Assembly: GCA_025359135.1 (NCBI GenBank) | Contig: JANYHJ010000027.1 | Coordinates: forward strand, 1 to 59,558 | DNA: 59,558 nt | Reading direction: 5' to 3' | Source of the DNA: Gemmatimonadota bacterium | GTDB taxonomy: Bacteria; Gemmatimonadota; Gemmatimonadetes; Gemmatimonadales; Gemmatimonadaceae | Part shown: positions 37,306 through 46,893 of the stretch, piece after piece | Numbering within the stretch: position 1 is the first letter of the stretch | Layout: each line of letters begins with the position of its first letter | The notes under the pieces: generated by a model | What the model was told of the DNA's origin: nothing | Seen by the model: only the letters and a program-made list of their open reading frames with translations | Databases searched by the model: none | Translations under genes and position numbers: made by a program

Positions 37306-37932
37306 ATGCGTGCGATGATGCCGTGCATCGGGGCGATCCTCGCCGGTGGCAGCGGCACGCGCATGGGCGGCATGGACAAGGGACTGCTGGAGATCCGTGA
37401 GCGCCGCACGGTCGAATGGGTGGCCGACGCGATCGCGCCGCTCGTGGAAGACCTCGTGATGGTGGGCGGTTCGAAGGTGTTGGCCACGGGGTTGGGCGCG
37501 CGTGGCATCGAGGACCTGCGACCCGGGCTCGGCGCCATCGGCGGCATGCACGCGGCGTTCGAGCTGGCGGGCGATCGCGGGTGCTTCGTAGTGGCGTGGG
37601 ACCTGCCGTTCGTGAACACGGCGCTGCTCTGGGCGTTGCACGATCACGCCATCGCGGAGGACGCGGACGCTGGGCTCGCCGAGCGGGCGGGTTCACGTTG
37701 GGGCGTCGAACCGCTGTGCGGATGGTACGACGTGGCGCGTTGTCGCGCGGCGCTGACGGCGGCGCTCGATGCGGGTGACACGCGGGCCGGCGGCTGGTTG
37801 TCGCAGGTGAAGGTGGCCACCCTCGGCGCACCCGCGATGCGGGCCTACGGCAATCCGGAGCACTTGCTGCTGGACCTCGACACGCCCGAGGACTACCTGG
37901 CGGCGCGTGCCGCGGCCGAGGCGATGCGATGA
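37306..37932 (+). CDS. mobA: Molybdenum cofactor guanylyltransferase
   Basis: The 208-residue protein attaches GMP to Mo-molybdopterin. GAILAGGSGTRMGGMDKGLLEI is the nucleotide-binding signature, and VAWDLPFVNTALL contains the catalytic Asp-Leu-Pro-Phe. EPLCGWYDVARC and the C-terminal LDLDTPEDYLAA are typical. It acts in the cytosol on MoCo made elsewhere. moeA lies two genes downstream. The stop overlaps the PBP4-type gene start (ATGA). Confidence 0.9.
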   Translation: MRAMMPCIGAILAGGSGTRMGGMDKGLLEIRERRTVEWVADAIAPLVEDLVMVGGSKVLATGLGARGIEDLRPGLGAIGGMHAAFELAGDRGCFVVAWDLPFVNTALLWALHDHAIAEDADAGLAERAGSRWGVEPLCGWYDVARCRAALTAALDAGDTRAGGWLSQVKVATLGAPAMRAYGNPEHLLLDLDTPEDYLAARAAAEAMR

Positions 37933-39542
37933 GGGGCGCGCGGGTGGTTGTGCGTGGTGGCGTTCGCGCGATGTCGATGGGTGTTGCGCGTGGTGGCGTT
38001 CGCGTGATGGCGATGCGTGCTGCGCGTGGTCTCGCGCGCGCTGGATGTGCGCTGGTGGTCATGGGCGCATCGGTGGCGCGCGCGCAGGGTGTCGCGAGCA
38101 CGACGGTGGTGACGCCGCCGCGTGTGCCGGCGGTGAGTCCATGGGCGTCACTGCGCGCCGGCATCGACTCGCTGCTCGATGACCCTGCGTTCGCGAATGC
38201 GCACTGGGGGGTGCTGATCGTCGATCCGGTCCGCGGCGACACGCTCTACTCGCGCAACGCGGGCAAGCTGTTCATGCCGGCGTCGAACGAGAAGCTCATC
38301 ACGGGTGCGGTGGCTCTCGCCCGACTCGGGCCGACCTATCGTTGGACGACGCTGCTGGCCGCGCGTGGCCGAGTGAAGGCGGGTACGCTCAACGGCGACC
38401 TGCTCGTGATCGGCTCCGGTGACCCGAGCATGAGCGACGCGATGCGTGGCGACGTGCGCGCGTCGTTCGATTCGCTGGCGGACCAGCTCAAGGCGGCCGG
38501 GGTGAAGCGGATCACGGGGCGCCTGGTGCACGCGGGCGATGCGATGCCCGGCGACATCTACGGACTCGGCTGGGCGCACGACGATTTCGACGAACCGTAC
38601 AGTGCACCCGTGGATGAACTGTTCCTGAACGAAGGCTTCGCGCGCGTGGTCGTGCGCGCGGGGACCAAGGTCGGCCGGGGCGCGACGGCGTCGGTGTTGC
38701 CGGCCGCAGGCGCGGTGCCGATCCGCACGATGGTGCGCACCGTGGCTGCGCCGGTGGCGCCGTCCGAGCGCCCGCAGGTGGCGTGGGAGGACGGCGCGTA
38801 CTTGGTGCGTGGGTCGCTCACGGTGCGCGACAGCGCGATGTTCGCGGTGGCGATTCGCGAGCCGGGCCGCGCCTGGTTGGCGGCGCTGCGCGAGGCGCTC
38901 GTGCGACGCGGCGTGAGCGTGCGCGCGCAGTACGCGCGCGACACTGCGCGCGTGAACGTCCGCGACACGCTCGTGCGCTGGCTGTCGCCGACGCTCGCGC
39001 AGGTGCTCCCCGTGCTCGAGAAGCCCTCGCAGAACCAGATCGCGGAGCTCTTCTTCCGCACGTTGGGCGGTGCCTTCGATTCCGCGGCCACCGAGCGAGC
39101 GGGACGTCGGGTCGTCACCGCGCAACTCGTGAGCTGGGGGGTGGACTCAAGTCACGTGGCGGTGCGCGATGGCAGCGGCCTCTCGCGCCACGACTACGTG
39201 GCGCCCGACGCGTTGATCCGCGTGCTCGACGCGATGCGCCGGAGTGCGGACAGCACCACCTTCCGCTCGTCGCTACCGGTGGCCGGCGTGGATGGCACGA
39301 TTGCCAACCGGTTGCGCGGCACGCTGGCGCAGGGCCGCGTGCAGGCCAAGACCGGTACGCTCGACAAGGCGCGCTCGCTCTCGGGCTACGTGACGACGTC
39401 CGGCGGCGCGACGCTCCTCTTCAGCATGCTCGCGAACAACTGGACGACCAACGTGCGCGCGGTCGAGCGCGTGCAGGACGCGATCGCGCTGCGCCTCGCC
39501 ATTCTTCCCCTCGGACCGCTCGCCGATGCAGACCGCCGCTGA
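37929..39542 (+). CDS. dacB: D-alanyl-D-alanine carboxypeptidase/endopeptidase, S13 (PBP4 type)
   Basis: The 537-residue periplasmic penicillin-binding protein has all three motifs: S119-N-E-K (MPASNEKLITG), S-Q-N in EKPSQNQIAELFF, and K-T-G in QAKTGTLDKARS. The fold includes the family insert between SxxK and SxN. The signal peptide appears only after a 12-residue-period repeat, around residues 30-53 (LARAGCALVVMGASVARAQ). The ATG at 37929 overlaps mobA; ATGs at 38007 or 38013 would give a conventional signal peptide. It removes or cuts D-Ala links in murein. Confidence 0.9.
   Translation: MRGARVVVRGGVRAMSMGVARGGVRVMAMRAARGLARAGCALVVMGASVARAQGVASTTVVTPPRVPAVSPWASLRAGIDSLLDDPAFANAHWGVLIVDPVRGDTLYSRNAGKLFMPASNEKLITGAVALARLGPTYRWTTLLAARGRVKAGTLNGDLLVIGSGDPSMSDAMRGDVRASFDSLADQLKAAGVKRITGRLVHAGDAMPGDIYGLGWAHDDFDEPYSAPVDELFLNEGFARVVVRAGTKVGRGATASVLPAAGAVPIRTMVRTVAAPVAPSERPQVAWEDGAYLVRGSLTVRDSAMFAVAIREPGRAWLAALREALVRRGVSVRAQYARDTARVNVRDTLVRWLSPTLAQVLPVLEKPSQNQIAELFFRTLGGAFDSAATERAGRRVVTAQLVSWGVDSSHVAVRDGSGLSRHDYVAPDALIRVLDAMRRSADSTTFRSSLPVAGVDGTIANRLRGTLAQGRVQAKTGTLDKARSLSGYVTTSGGATLLFSMLANNWTTNVRAVERVQDAIALRLAILPLGPLADADRR
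37952..38023. repeat. 36-base tandem repeat at the 5-prime end of the PBP4-type gene
   Basis: GCGTGGTGGCGTTCGCG and following bases occur at 37952 and again at 37988. They encode RGGVRAMSMGVA and RGGVRVMAMRAA ahead of the signal peptide. A third, diverged partial unit encodes RGLARAG. Confidence 0.65.
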
Positions 39543-40779
39543 GGCAAGTGCGGCGCTGCTTGCGCGCGTGACGCCGATGCCGGCGGTCCTGCTCGCGCTC
39601 CCCGACGCGCACGCCCACGTGCTCGCGGAGGAGGCGATCGCGTTGGCGACGTTGCCGCCGTGGCCGAATGCGGCGATGGACGGCTACGCCGTGCGCGCGG
39701 CCGACGTGTCGGCGGCAAGCGCGGCAACTCCGATTGCGCTGCCCGTGTTCGAGACCATAGCGGCGGGGCGATTCCCCTCGCGTGCGCTCGAGCCCGGCGA
39801 AGCCGCGCGCATCATGACGGGAGCACCCATTCCCGCGGGCGCCGACACCGTGATCCGCGTGGAGGACACGGACGGCGGCGTCCTGCACGTGACGATCCAT
39901 GACGCGCGCGACGCCGGCCGCAACGTGCGCGCCGCAGGCGAAGACGTGCACGTGAACGACCGACTGCTCGCCGCTGGCAGCTGGCTCGGCGGGGCGCAGC
40001 TCGGGCTGCTCGCGGCCGCCGGCGCGAGCGAGGTGCGCGTGCATCGCCGGCCACGTGTGGCCATCCTCAGCTCCGGCGACGAGCTCGTGCCGCTCTCGCA
40101 GGTGGAGGAAGCACGCGCGGGCCGGAAGCTCGTGTCGTCCAACTCGATTGCGCTGATGGCGCTGGTGCGCGAAGCGGGAGCGGAGCCGCTCGACTTCGGC
40201 ATCGTGCGCGACGATCCTGCTGACCTCGCCGAGCGGTTGCGTGCAGCGAGCGCCGACGCCGACCTGAGCCTCACGACGGCCGGCGTGTCGGTCGGCGCGT
40301 TCGACTACACGCGCGACGCGGTGCAAGCGGCCGGTGGTCGCATCGACTTCTGGAAGGTGAAGCTGCGGCCCGGCGCGATGCTCGGCGCTGGTCAGATCGG
40401 CGACGTGCCGTGGCTTGGCCTGCCGGGCAACCCGGTGTCGGCCGTGGTCACCTTCGAGCTCTTCGCGCATCCGATCATCCGGCGCATGCTCGGACACGCA
40501 CACTGCCTGCCGCAGTCGATCGAGTGCGAGACGGCCACCTCCATCCGCACGGCGGGCGGGTCCACCTACCTGCTGCGCGCGATCGTGACGCCACGCGCCG
40601 GGGCGCGCGCGCTCGTGTCACTCGCGGGTGGGCAGGGGTCGCACGTGCAATCGGCGCTGGCGCGCGGCAACGCGCTGCTGGTGGTGCCGGCCGAAGCGGC
40701 GCGGGCCGACGCGGGCACCGTGTTGCGCGCCATTCCACTCGGCGAAGCGCGCACGTTCGGACCGGAGTTCCCGTTCTGA
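39526..40779 (+). CDS. moeA: Molybdopterin molybdenumtransferase
   Basis: The 417-residue protein inserts molybdate into adenylated molybdopterin. Landmarks are LPPWPNAAMDGYAVRAAD, FPSRALEPGEAARIMTGAPIPAGADTVIRVEDT, RRPRVAILSSGDELVPL, the TTAGVSVGAFDYTRDAV loop (usual form TTGGVSVGDYD), and VPWLGLPGNPVSAVVTFELF. All four MoeA domains are present. It overlaps the end of the PBP4-type gene by 17 bases. Confidence 0.94.
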   Translation: MQTAAEASAALLARVTPMPAVLLALPDAHAHVLAEEAIALATLPPWPNAAMDGYAVRAADVSAASAATPIALPVFETIAAGRFPSRALEPGEAARIMTGAPIPAGADTVIRVEDTDGGVLHVTIHDARDAGRNVRAAGEDVHVNDRLLAAGSWLGGAQLGLLAAAGASEVRVHRRPRVAILSSGDELVPLSQVEEARAGRKLVSSNSIALMALVREAGAEPLDFGIVRDDPADLAERLRAASADADLSLTTAGVSVGAFDYTRDAVQAAGGRIDFWKVKLRPGAMLGAGQIGDVPWLGLPGNPVSAVVTFELFAHPIIRRMLGHAHCLPQSIECETATSIRTAGGSTYLLRAIVTPRAGARALVSLAGGQGSHVQSALARGNALLVVPAEAARADAGTVLRAIPLGEARTFGPEFPF

Positions 40780-41492
40780 TCCACGCGACGCACGCCGACC
40801 TGCTTGCACTCGAAGCGGAACTCGGGCGTCGGCACCGCATCCGGGAGACCGTCGTGCCGCTGGGCGCACGCAGCGTCACCATCGCGCACCCCGCGAGCGC
40901 CGACGAACTGATCAGCGAGGTCGAGTACGGCGAGGATGGCCGCCTGCCGTACTGGGCCGACCTCTGGCCATCGGCGCGCGTGCTCGCGTCCCACGTGGCG
41001 ACGCTCGACGGTGCGGGCCGTCGGCTGCTCGAGCTGGGATGCGGCTCGGGGTTGGTGTCCACGGCCGCGGTGTTGGCGGGTTTCCGCGTCACGGCCACGG
41101 ACTACTACCTCGACGCCTGCGCCTTCGCGCGGCTCAATGCGTGGCGCGTGACCGGCGACGTGATCGAGGCGCGCATGCTCGACTGGCGGCACGTGGGCGC
41201 CGATCTCGGCACGTGGGATGTCGTGGTTGCGAGCGATGTGCTCTACGAGATGCCGTACGCGTCGCTCGTGGCTGAGGTGCTTGATCGAACGCTCGCACCG
41301 CACGGCATCGCGTACCTCGCCGATCCGGGGCGGATCGCGCTCGACACCTTCCTCGCGGCCTGTCGCGCACGCGCGCTCGAACCTGGCGACCCGCTCTCGG
41401 TCGCGTACGACGTTGACGGACAACGCCAGACGATCCGCATCTTCACGATTCAGCGCACGATTGCGTTGGCCGCGCTCGAGTCCGGGGCGTAG
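40776..41492 (+). CDS. Class I SAM methyltransferase with apparent CTG start
   Basis: The 238-residue protein has a SAM-binding fold: RLLELGCGSGLVSTAAVLAG (motif I), VTATDYYLDACAFARLNAW, and VVVASDVLYEMPYASLVAEVLDRTLAPHG (motif IV). The LPYWADLWPSARVLA segment before motif I is typical of METTL21-like or lysine methyltransferases. No ATG, GTG or TTG occurs in frame near its beginning. CTG at 40776 overlaps the moeA stop (CTGA) and has GGAG eight bases upstream. GTG at 40854 is a fallback that would drop 26 residues. The substrate is unknown. Confidence 0.78.
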   Translation: MIHATHADLLALEAELGRRHRIRETVVPLGARSVTIAHPASADELISEVEYGEDGRLPYWADLWPSARVLASHVATLDGAGRRLLELGCGSGLVSTAAVLAGFRVTATDYYLDACAFARLNAWRVTGDVIEARMLDWRHVGADLGTWDVVVASDVLYEMPYASLVAEVLDRTLAPHGIAYLADPGRIALDTFLAACRARALEPGDPLSVAYDVDGQRQTIRIFTIQRTIALAALESGA

Positions 41493-41500
41493 CGTTGAGC

Positions 41501-42463
41501 ATGTCCGCGCCGATCATCGCCGCCCCGACGCCGCTCAACGGCACGCCCGCGCTGAACGCGCGCGGCATCCGTGCGGCACAGCTGGGACTGCTCGTGAACG
41601 CGGTGCTGACGGTCGTGAAGCTGCTCGCGGGCATCGTGGGCAACAGCTACGCGCTGATCGCCGATGCGTTCGAGTCGATGTTCGACATTCTCGGCTCCTT
41701 CGTGATCTGGGGCGGCCTCTCGATCGCGAGCCGATCGCCAAACGCCGAGTACCCGTTCGGTTTCGGTCGCGCCGAAGCGCTCGCGAGCGCGATCGTGGCG
41801 TTGATGCTGCTGGGCGCGGCGCTTGGCATCGGCATCGAGGCGGTGCGCGAGATCCTCACGCCGCATCACGCGCCGGCGCCGTTCACCCTCGCGGTGCTCG
41901 TCGGCGTGATCGTGATCAAGTACGCGATGGCGAAGCGCGTCGACGCGATCGGCGCCAACACGGGGAGTTCCGCGGTCAAGGCCGACGCCGTGCATCACCT
42001 GAGCGACGCGATCACGTCGGCCGCAGCGTTCATCGGCATCTCGGTCGCGCTCTGGAAGGGACCCGGCTACGAGTCCGCAGACGACTACGGCGCGCTCATC
42101 GGAGCCGCCGTCATCCTGTTCAATGGCGTGCGCCTGCTCAACGAAGCGGTGCATGAATTGATGGACCGCACCCCGTCGCCCGCGGTAGTCGACCAGATCG
42201 CCCGCACGGCTTGCGACGTGCCGGGCGTCCTCGCCATCGAGAAGCTCAAGGTGCGCAAAGTCGGCGCGGGCTTCTGGGTCGAAATCCACGTGCAGGCCGA
42301 CCCAGCGATGCCACTCGCGTCTGCGCACGCACTCGGTGGCGCGGTGAAATACACGATCAAGGACCGAGTGCCGTCGGTGACCGCCGTGCTGGTGCACATG
42401 GAGCCGTTCGACGCGCCCGTTGGCGGGCCGGCGGAACCCGCGGTCCGGACCCGGTTATCTTGA
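41501..42463 (+). CDS. Cation diffusion facilitator (CDF) metal transporter
   Basis: The 320-residue protein has the CDF signature: NSYALIADAFESMFDILGSF in helix 2 and AVKADAVHHLSDAITSAAAF in helix 5 supply the metal-site residues (D/E...D and H-x3-D). A C-terminal cytoplasmic domain (about 215-300) ends in VTAVLVHMEP. It exports Zn2+, Fe2+, Mn2+ or Co2+ by proton exchange. Which metal is not certain. ATG at 41501 is preferred to the TTG at 41495. Confidence 0.9.
   Translation: MSAPIIAAPTPLNGTPALNARGIRAAQLGLLVNAVLTVVKLLAGIVGNSYALIADAFESMFDILGSFVIWGGLSIASRSPNAEYPFGFGRAEALASAIVALMLLGAALGIGIEAVREILTPHHAPAPFTLAVLVGVIVIKYAMAKRVDAIGANTGSSAVKADAVHHLSDAITSAAAFIGISVALWKGPGYESADDYGALIGAAVILFNGVRLLNEAVHELMDRTPSPAVVDQIARTACDVPGVLAIEKLKVRKVGAGFWVEIHVQADPAMPLASAHALGGAVKYTIKDRVPSVTAVLVHMEPFDAPVGGPAEPAVRTRLS
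42456..42461 (+). promoter_or_regulatory. TATCTT, possible -10 of the lipoprotein gene
   Basis: GGTTATCTTGAGGG overlaps the stop of the CDF gene. It lies about 60 bases before the ATG at 42522. Confidence 0.25.
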
Positions 42464-42521
42464 GGGCTCGCTGCCCGCCCAGCTGGGCCGGAACGCACCC
42501 CTGCTCCCGTCCTCGTTGTCC

Positions 42522-42875
42522 ATGCGACCTGTCGCGTCCATCTCTCGCCTCGTTGCCGGCGCCGCGCTCCTCGGGCTCGGCGTGGCGTGCACCACCAAGT
42601 CGAACGTGATCCTCATCGGCACGCCCGTGCTCACGCCAGCCACGGTCCCGGTGGGCCAGAAGTTCGTGATCAACGTCGGCGTCATCGACGCGCTGGGGTG
42701 CAACACGGCCACAGTCGCGGTCAGCTACAACAACGTGGCCGTGAGCAGCAAGCAGGTGGCGCGCGGCGCGCAGTACAAGGACTCGACCACGGCGATCGCG
42801 TCGGGCACCGTGTCGGCGACCGGCACCTGCGGGAGCGCGGTGCAGGTCGCCAATGAGCTGGTGACGGTCAACTAG
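42522..42875 (+). CDS. Small predicted lipoprotein
   Basis: The 117-residue protein has a signal ending ALLGLGVAC, a usable lipobox (LGVA-C at about residue 23), followed by a beta-rich domain with two further Cys (GCNTAT and GTCGSA) that could form a disulfide. VPVGQKFVINVGVIDALG suggests an immunoglobulin-like fold. The function is unknown. Its 3-prime end overlaps the 3-prime end of the convergent etfD gene by eight bases. Confidence 0.7.
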   Translation: MRPVASISRLVAGAALLGLGVACTTKSNVILIGTPVLTPATVPVGQKFVINVGVIDALGCNTATVAVSYNNVAVSSKQVARGAQYKDSTTAIASGTVSATGTCGSAVQVANELVTVN

Positions 42876-45033
42876 CGGACCGGGCCGCTTCCAGCGCGAG
42901 GCGGCCTGCCACGATTTCGGCGAGGTCGAGCACCTCGGTACTGGCTCCCTTGGCCGTCACGCCGTCCGAAATCATCGTCATGCAGAAGGGGCACGCCACC
43001 GCAATCGTCTCCGCGCCCGTGGCCAGCAGCTCCTCGGTGCGCTCGACATTGATGCGCTTCCCCTCCTTCTCTTCCATCCACATGCGCCCGCCACCGGCGC
43101 CGCAGCAGAGGCCGCGGTCCTTGGTGCGCTTGGGCTCGACGAGGTCGAGGATCGGCAGTGCGCGACGCAGCGTCTCGCGCGGGGCATCGTAGACATCGTT
43201 GTAGCGGCCGAGGTAGCAGGAGTCGTGGTAGGCCACGACGAGGCGTTCGTTGTCCTCCTCCTGCATCGGCACGCGGCCGTCCCTGAGGAGCCGCTCGAGG
43301 TACTCCGAATGGTGGATGACCTCGTACGTGCCGCCCCACTGCGGAAACTCGCTGCCGATCTGGTGGAAGCAGTGCGGGCAGTGCGTGACGATCGTCGTGA
43401 TCTTGTAGCCGTTGAGCGTCTCGACGGCCGCCTTGGCGAGCACCTGGTAGAGGTACTCGTTGCCCATGCGGCGCGCGGGATCGCCGTGACACGACTCTTC
43501 CTGGCCGAGGATCGCGAAGTTCACGCCAGCCGCCTTGAGGATGCGCGCGAACGCGACGGTCACCTTCTTGGCCCGATCGTCGAACGAGCCCATGCAGCCG
43601 ACCCAGAAGAGGATCTCGGGCGTGTCGTTGCTCGCCGCCAGCTCGGCCATGGTAGGGATACTGAGCCCCTCGGCCCACGCGGCGCGGTCACCGGGTGCGA
43701 AGGCCCACGGATTCCCCTTCTGCTCCATGCCCTCGAAGGCGGGGAGCAGCTCCTCGGGAAAGCGCGATTCGGTGAGCACGAGATTGCGCCGCATCTCGTT
43801 GATGATCTCGAGCTGGTCGATCGAGACCGGGCACTCCTGCACGCAGGCGCGACACGACGTGCAGGCCCACAGCTCCTCTTCGGTGATGTAGTGATCGAGG
43901 AGTGACTTGTCGAGAATGGCCTGCGTGGCCGCGTCCGGCGCCGGCACCTCGGCCACCGCGTGACCGCCACCGTGCGCGTCGCCGTGCGCGTCACCACCGA
44001 TCTCGCCGCCGGAGTGCGTGGCGCCCGTGGCCACGACCTCGAGGCGCGCGGCCAGCACGGGCGCCTTCTCGAGCAGTCGGGCGCGCGTGTCCACGACAAT
44101 CTTGCGCGGACTCAGCAGCTTGCCGGTGATGTTGGCCGGGCATGCCGCGGTGCAGCGACCGCACTCGGTGCAGCTGTAGCCGTCGAGCAGGTTCTTCCAC
44201 GAGAGCTGTTCGACATCCTTGGCGCCGAAGATCTCGACCCCCTCGGCCTCGAGGTCCATCGGCTTCATCGCGCCCTTCGTGCCCGGCCCGCTCGTGTTGG
44301 AGAAGAAGGTGTTGATGAGCGACGTCAGGACGTGCAGGTGCTTGGAGTACGGCAGGAAGTTGAGGAAGACGAGCAGCAGCAGCGCGTGCGCCCACCAGTT
44401 GATCGCGAAACCGGCAAACTTTGTGCTGTCGGAGAGGCCGCCGAACGCACGACCGAGCACGGCGCCGATCGGGTGCATGCCGGGCTCCATGCCGTGCTGG
44501 CGCGCCGAGGCAAAGCCGGACATCAGGAAGAGCGTGACCATCAATCCCGCAATCATGCTCAGGATGAAGATCGCCTCGGCTTGATGCGTGCCGGGGCCCT
44601 GCAGCCGCTTCGGCTTGGTGACGACGCGGCGCCAGATGAGCGCGGACACGGCGCCGAGCACGAGCAGCGCGAAGAATTCCTGCGAGAGCGTGTAGGCCGC
44701 GAAGACCGATCTCGGCAGGAAGGCGTCGTAGGAGAAGCCATTGAAGACGCCCTGCAGCAGGATCTCGATGGAGCCGAGCGTGAGGACGATGAAGCCCCAG
44801 AAGACGCCGGCGTGGAGCGGTCCGGCGAGCGGGTCGCGCAGGATCTTGCTCTGCGCGAACCCGATGACCAGCAGGTTGCGGACGCGCGTGGGCATGTCGC
44901 TCACGCGCGATGACTCCGCGCCCGTGCCGAACTGCAGGTAGCGCGCGAGGCGCTGCGCGTTGAAACTGAAGAAGCCGGCTGCGCCGAGCAGCACGGCGGC
45001 GAACACGAAGTTACCGGTCGTCATCTGCTCCAC
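42868..45033 (-). CDS. etfD: Membrane ETF:menaquinone oxidoreductase (EtfD-like Fe-S oxidoreductase)
   Basis: The 721-residue protein has five or six N-terminal transmembrane helices of the NarI-like haem b type, a 4Fe-4S pair (C288, C291, C294, C298 and C391, C394, C397, C401), and C-terminal CCG domains (CHGDPARR, CPHCFHQIG, CCGAGGGRMW, CPFCMTMI). A His-rich insert GDAHGDAHGGGHA (348-359) lies between the clusters. It passes electrons from reduced ETF to menaquinone. The GTG at 45033 has AAGGAG nine bases upstream; ATG at 45024 is an alternative. It follows etfA by 18 bases. Confidence 0.9.
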   Translation of the reverse strand: MEQMTTGNFVFAAVLLGAAGFFSFNAQRLARYLQFGTGAESSRVSDMPTRVRNLLVIGFAQSKILRDPLAGPLHAGVFWGFIVLTLGSIEILLQGVFNGFSYDAFLPRSVFAAYTLSQEFFALLVLGAVSALIWRRVVTKPKRLQGPGTHQAEAIFILSMIAGLMVTLFLMSGFASARQHGMEPGMHPIGAVLGRAFGGLSDSTKFAGFAINWWAHALLLLVFLNFLPYSKHLHVLTSLINTFFSNTSGPGTKGAMKPMDLEAEGVEIFGAKDVEQLSWKNLLDGYSCTECGRCTAACPANITGKLLSPRKIVVDTRARLLEKAPVLAARLEVVATGATHSGGEIGGDAHGDAHGGGHAVAEVPAPDAATQAILDKSLLDHYITEEELWACTSCRACVQECPVSIDQLEIINEMRRNLVLTESRFPEELLPAFEGMEQKGNPWAFAPGDRAAWAEGLSIPTMAELAASNDTPEILFWVGCMGSFDDRAKKVTVAFARILKAAGVNFAILGQEESCHGDPARRMGNEYLYQVLAKAAVETLNGYKITTIVTHCPHCFHQIGSEFPQWGGTYEVIHHSEYLERLLRDGRVPMQEEDNERLVVAYHDSCYLGRYNDVYDAPRETLRRALPILDLVEPKRTKDRGLCCGAGGGRMWMEEKEGKRINVERTEELLATGAETIAVACPFCMTMISDGVTAKGASTEVLDLAEIVAGRLALEAARSAS

Positions 45034-45051
45034 GTGCGCGGGCTCCTTGGG

Positions 45052-46032
45052 TCAGCGGCTGGCGCGGGCGGCCTTCACGGCGTCGGTCAACTTCGGCACC
45101 ACCTCGAACGCGTCGCCGACGATGCCGTAGTCGGCCACCTTGAAGATGGGCGCCTCCTTGTCCTTGTTGATCGCGACGATCGTCTTGGAGGTGCGCATGC
45201 CGGCCAAGTGCTGGATCGCGCCGCTGACGCCAACCGCGATGTAGAGATCGGGGCTCACGAGCCGGCCCGTCTGCCCGATCTGATCCGAGTGCGGACGCCA
45301 GCCGTCGTCGGTGACGGCGCGTGTGGCGCCGACGGCCGCGTTGCCGAACGCATCCGCGAGATCCTCGACGAGCTTGAAGTTCTCCGCCGCCTTGAGGCCG
45401 CGACCGCCGGTGACGATGATCGGCGCGTCGCCCAAGTCGAGCTTGGTGGAGTTGCCGGTGGTGAGGCCCGTGGTCTTGACGCGCGAGGCGGCCGGATCAG
45501 CCGAGGGCACGAGCGTCTCGACCTTGGCGCTCGTCGCGGCAGGCACCGGCGTGAACGCGCCCGGACGCACCGAGACCACGGCCGGATTGGCCGTGAGCGT
45601 GATGACCGAGACGACCTTGCCCGTGTTGACCGGATGCGTGGCGACGATCGCGTCGCCCTCCATGCGCGCAGCTGTCACGTCGCCGGCCATGCCGACGCCG
45701 AGCTTGGCCGCGACGCGCGGGGTGAGATCCTTGCCGTGCGCGCTCGCGGAGAGGATGACGCCGCGATAGCCGCCGGCCTTGACCTGCGCCGCGATGATCG
45801 CGCTCGCCGCCTCGGGGTTGTGCTGCGCGAGGGCTTCGTGCTCGACCACGAACACGGTGGACGCACCACACTCGCCCAAGCTCGCCGCCTTGGCCGCGAT
45901 GCCGGGACCGCCCATCAGGAGGGCGTGCACGTCACCACCGCCGGCGAGCGCCTTGGCCGCCGTGATCGCCTCGTGTGCCACCTTCCGCAGCTCGCCGTTG
46001 CGAGCCTCCGCCACTGCCAGGAAGTTCGCCAT
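45052..46032 (-). CDS. etfA: Electron transfer flavoprotein alpha subunit
   Basis: The 326-residue protein has the FAD-binding C-terminal domain with [72 protein letters not shown] and [20 protein letters not shown]. It carries electrons from acyl-CoA dehydrogenases, such as the one encoded at 48.5 kb, to the membrane EtfD. ATG at 46032 is two bases after the etfB stop. The longer open frame upstream shadows etfB. Confidence 0.95.
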   Translation of the reverse strand: MANFLAVAEARNGELRKVAHEAITAAKALAGGGDVHALLMGGPGIAAKAASLGECGASTVFVVEHEALAQHNPEAASAIIAAQVKAGGYRGVILSASAHGKDLTPRVAAKLGVGMAGDVTAARMEGDAIVATHPVNTGKVVSVITLTANPAVVSVRPGAFTPVPAATSAKVETLVPSADPAASRVKTTGLTTGNSTKLDLGDAPIIVTGGRGLKAAENFKLVEDLADAFGNAAVGATRAVTDDGWRPHSDQIGQTGRLVSPDLYIAVGVSGAIQHLAGMRTSKTIVAINKDKEAPIFKVADYGIVGDAFEVVPKLTDAVKAARASR

Positions 46033-46034
46033 GA

Positions 46035-46790
<756 letters not shown>

Positions 46791-46893
46791 CGCTTCGTAC
46801 TCCGGCGTGAGGTCGGGACTGGCGCGCGAACCCGGCCAATCTACCCTGCCGGACCGAGCCCCAACAACGCCGCAACGCCCGAGGATTTGCCCC

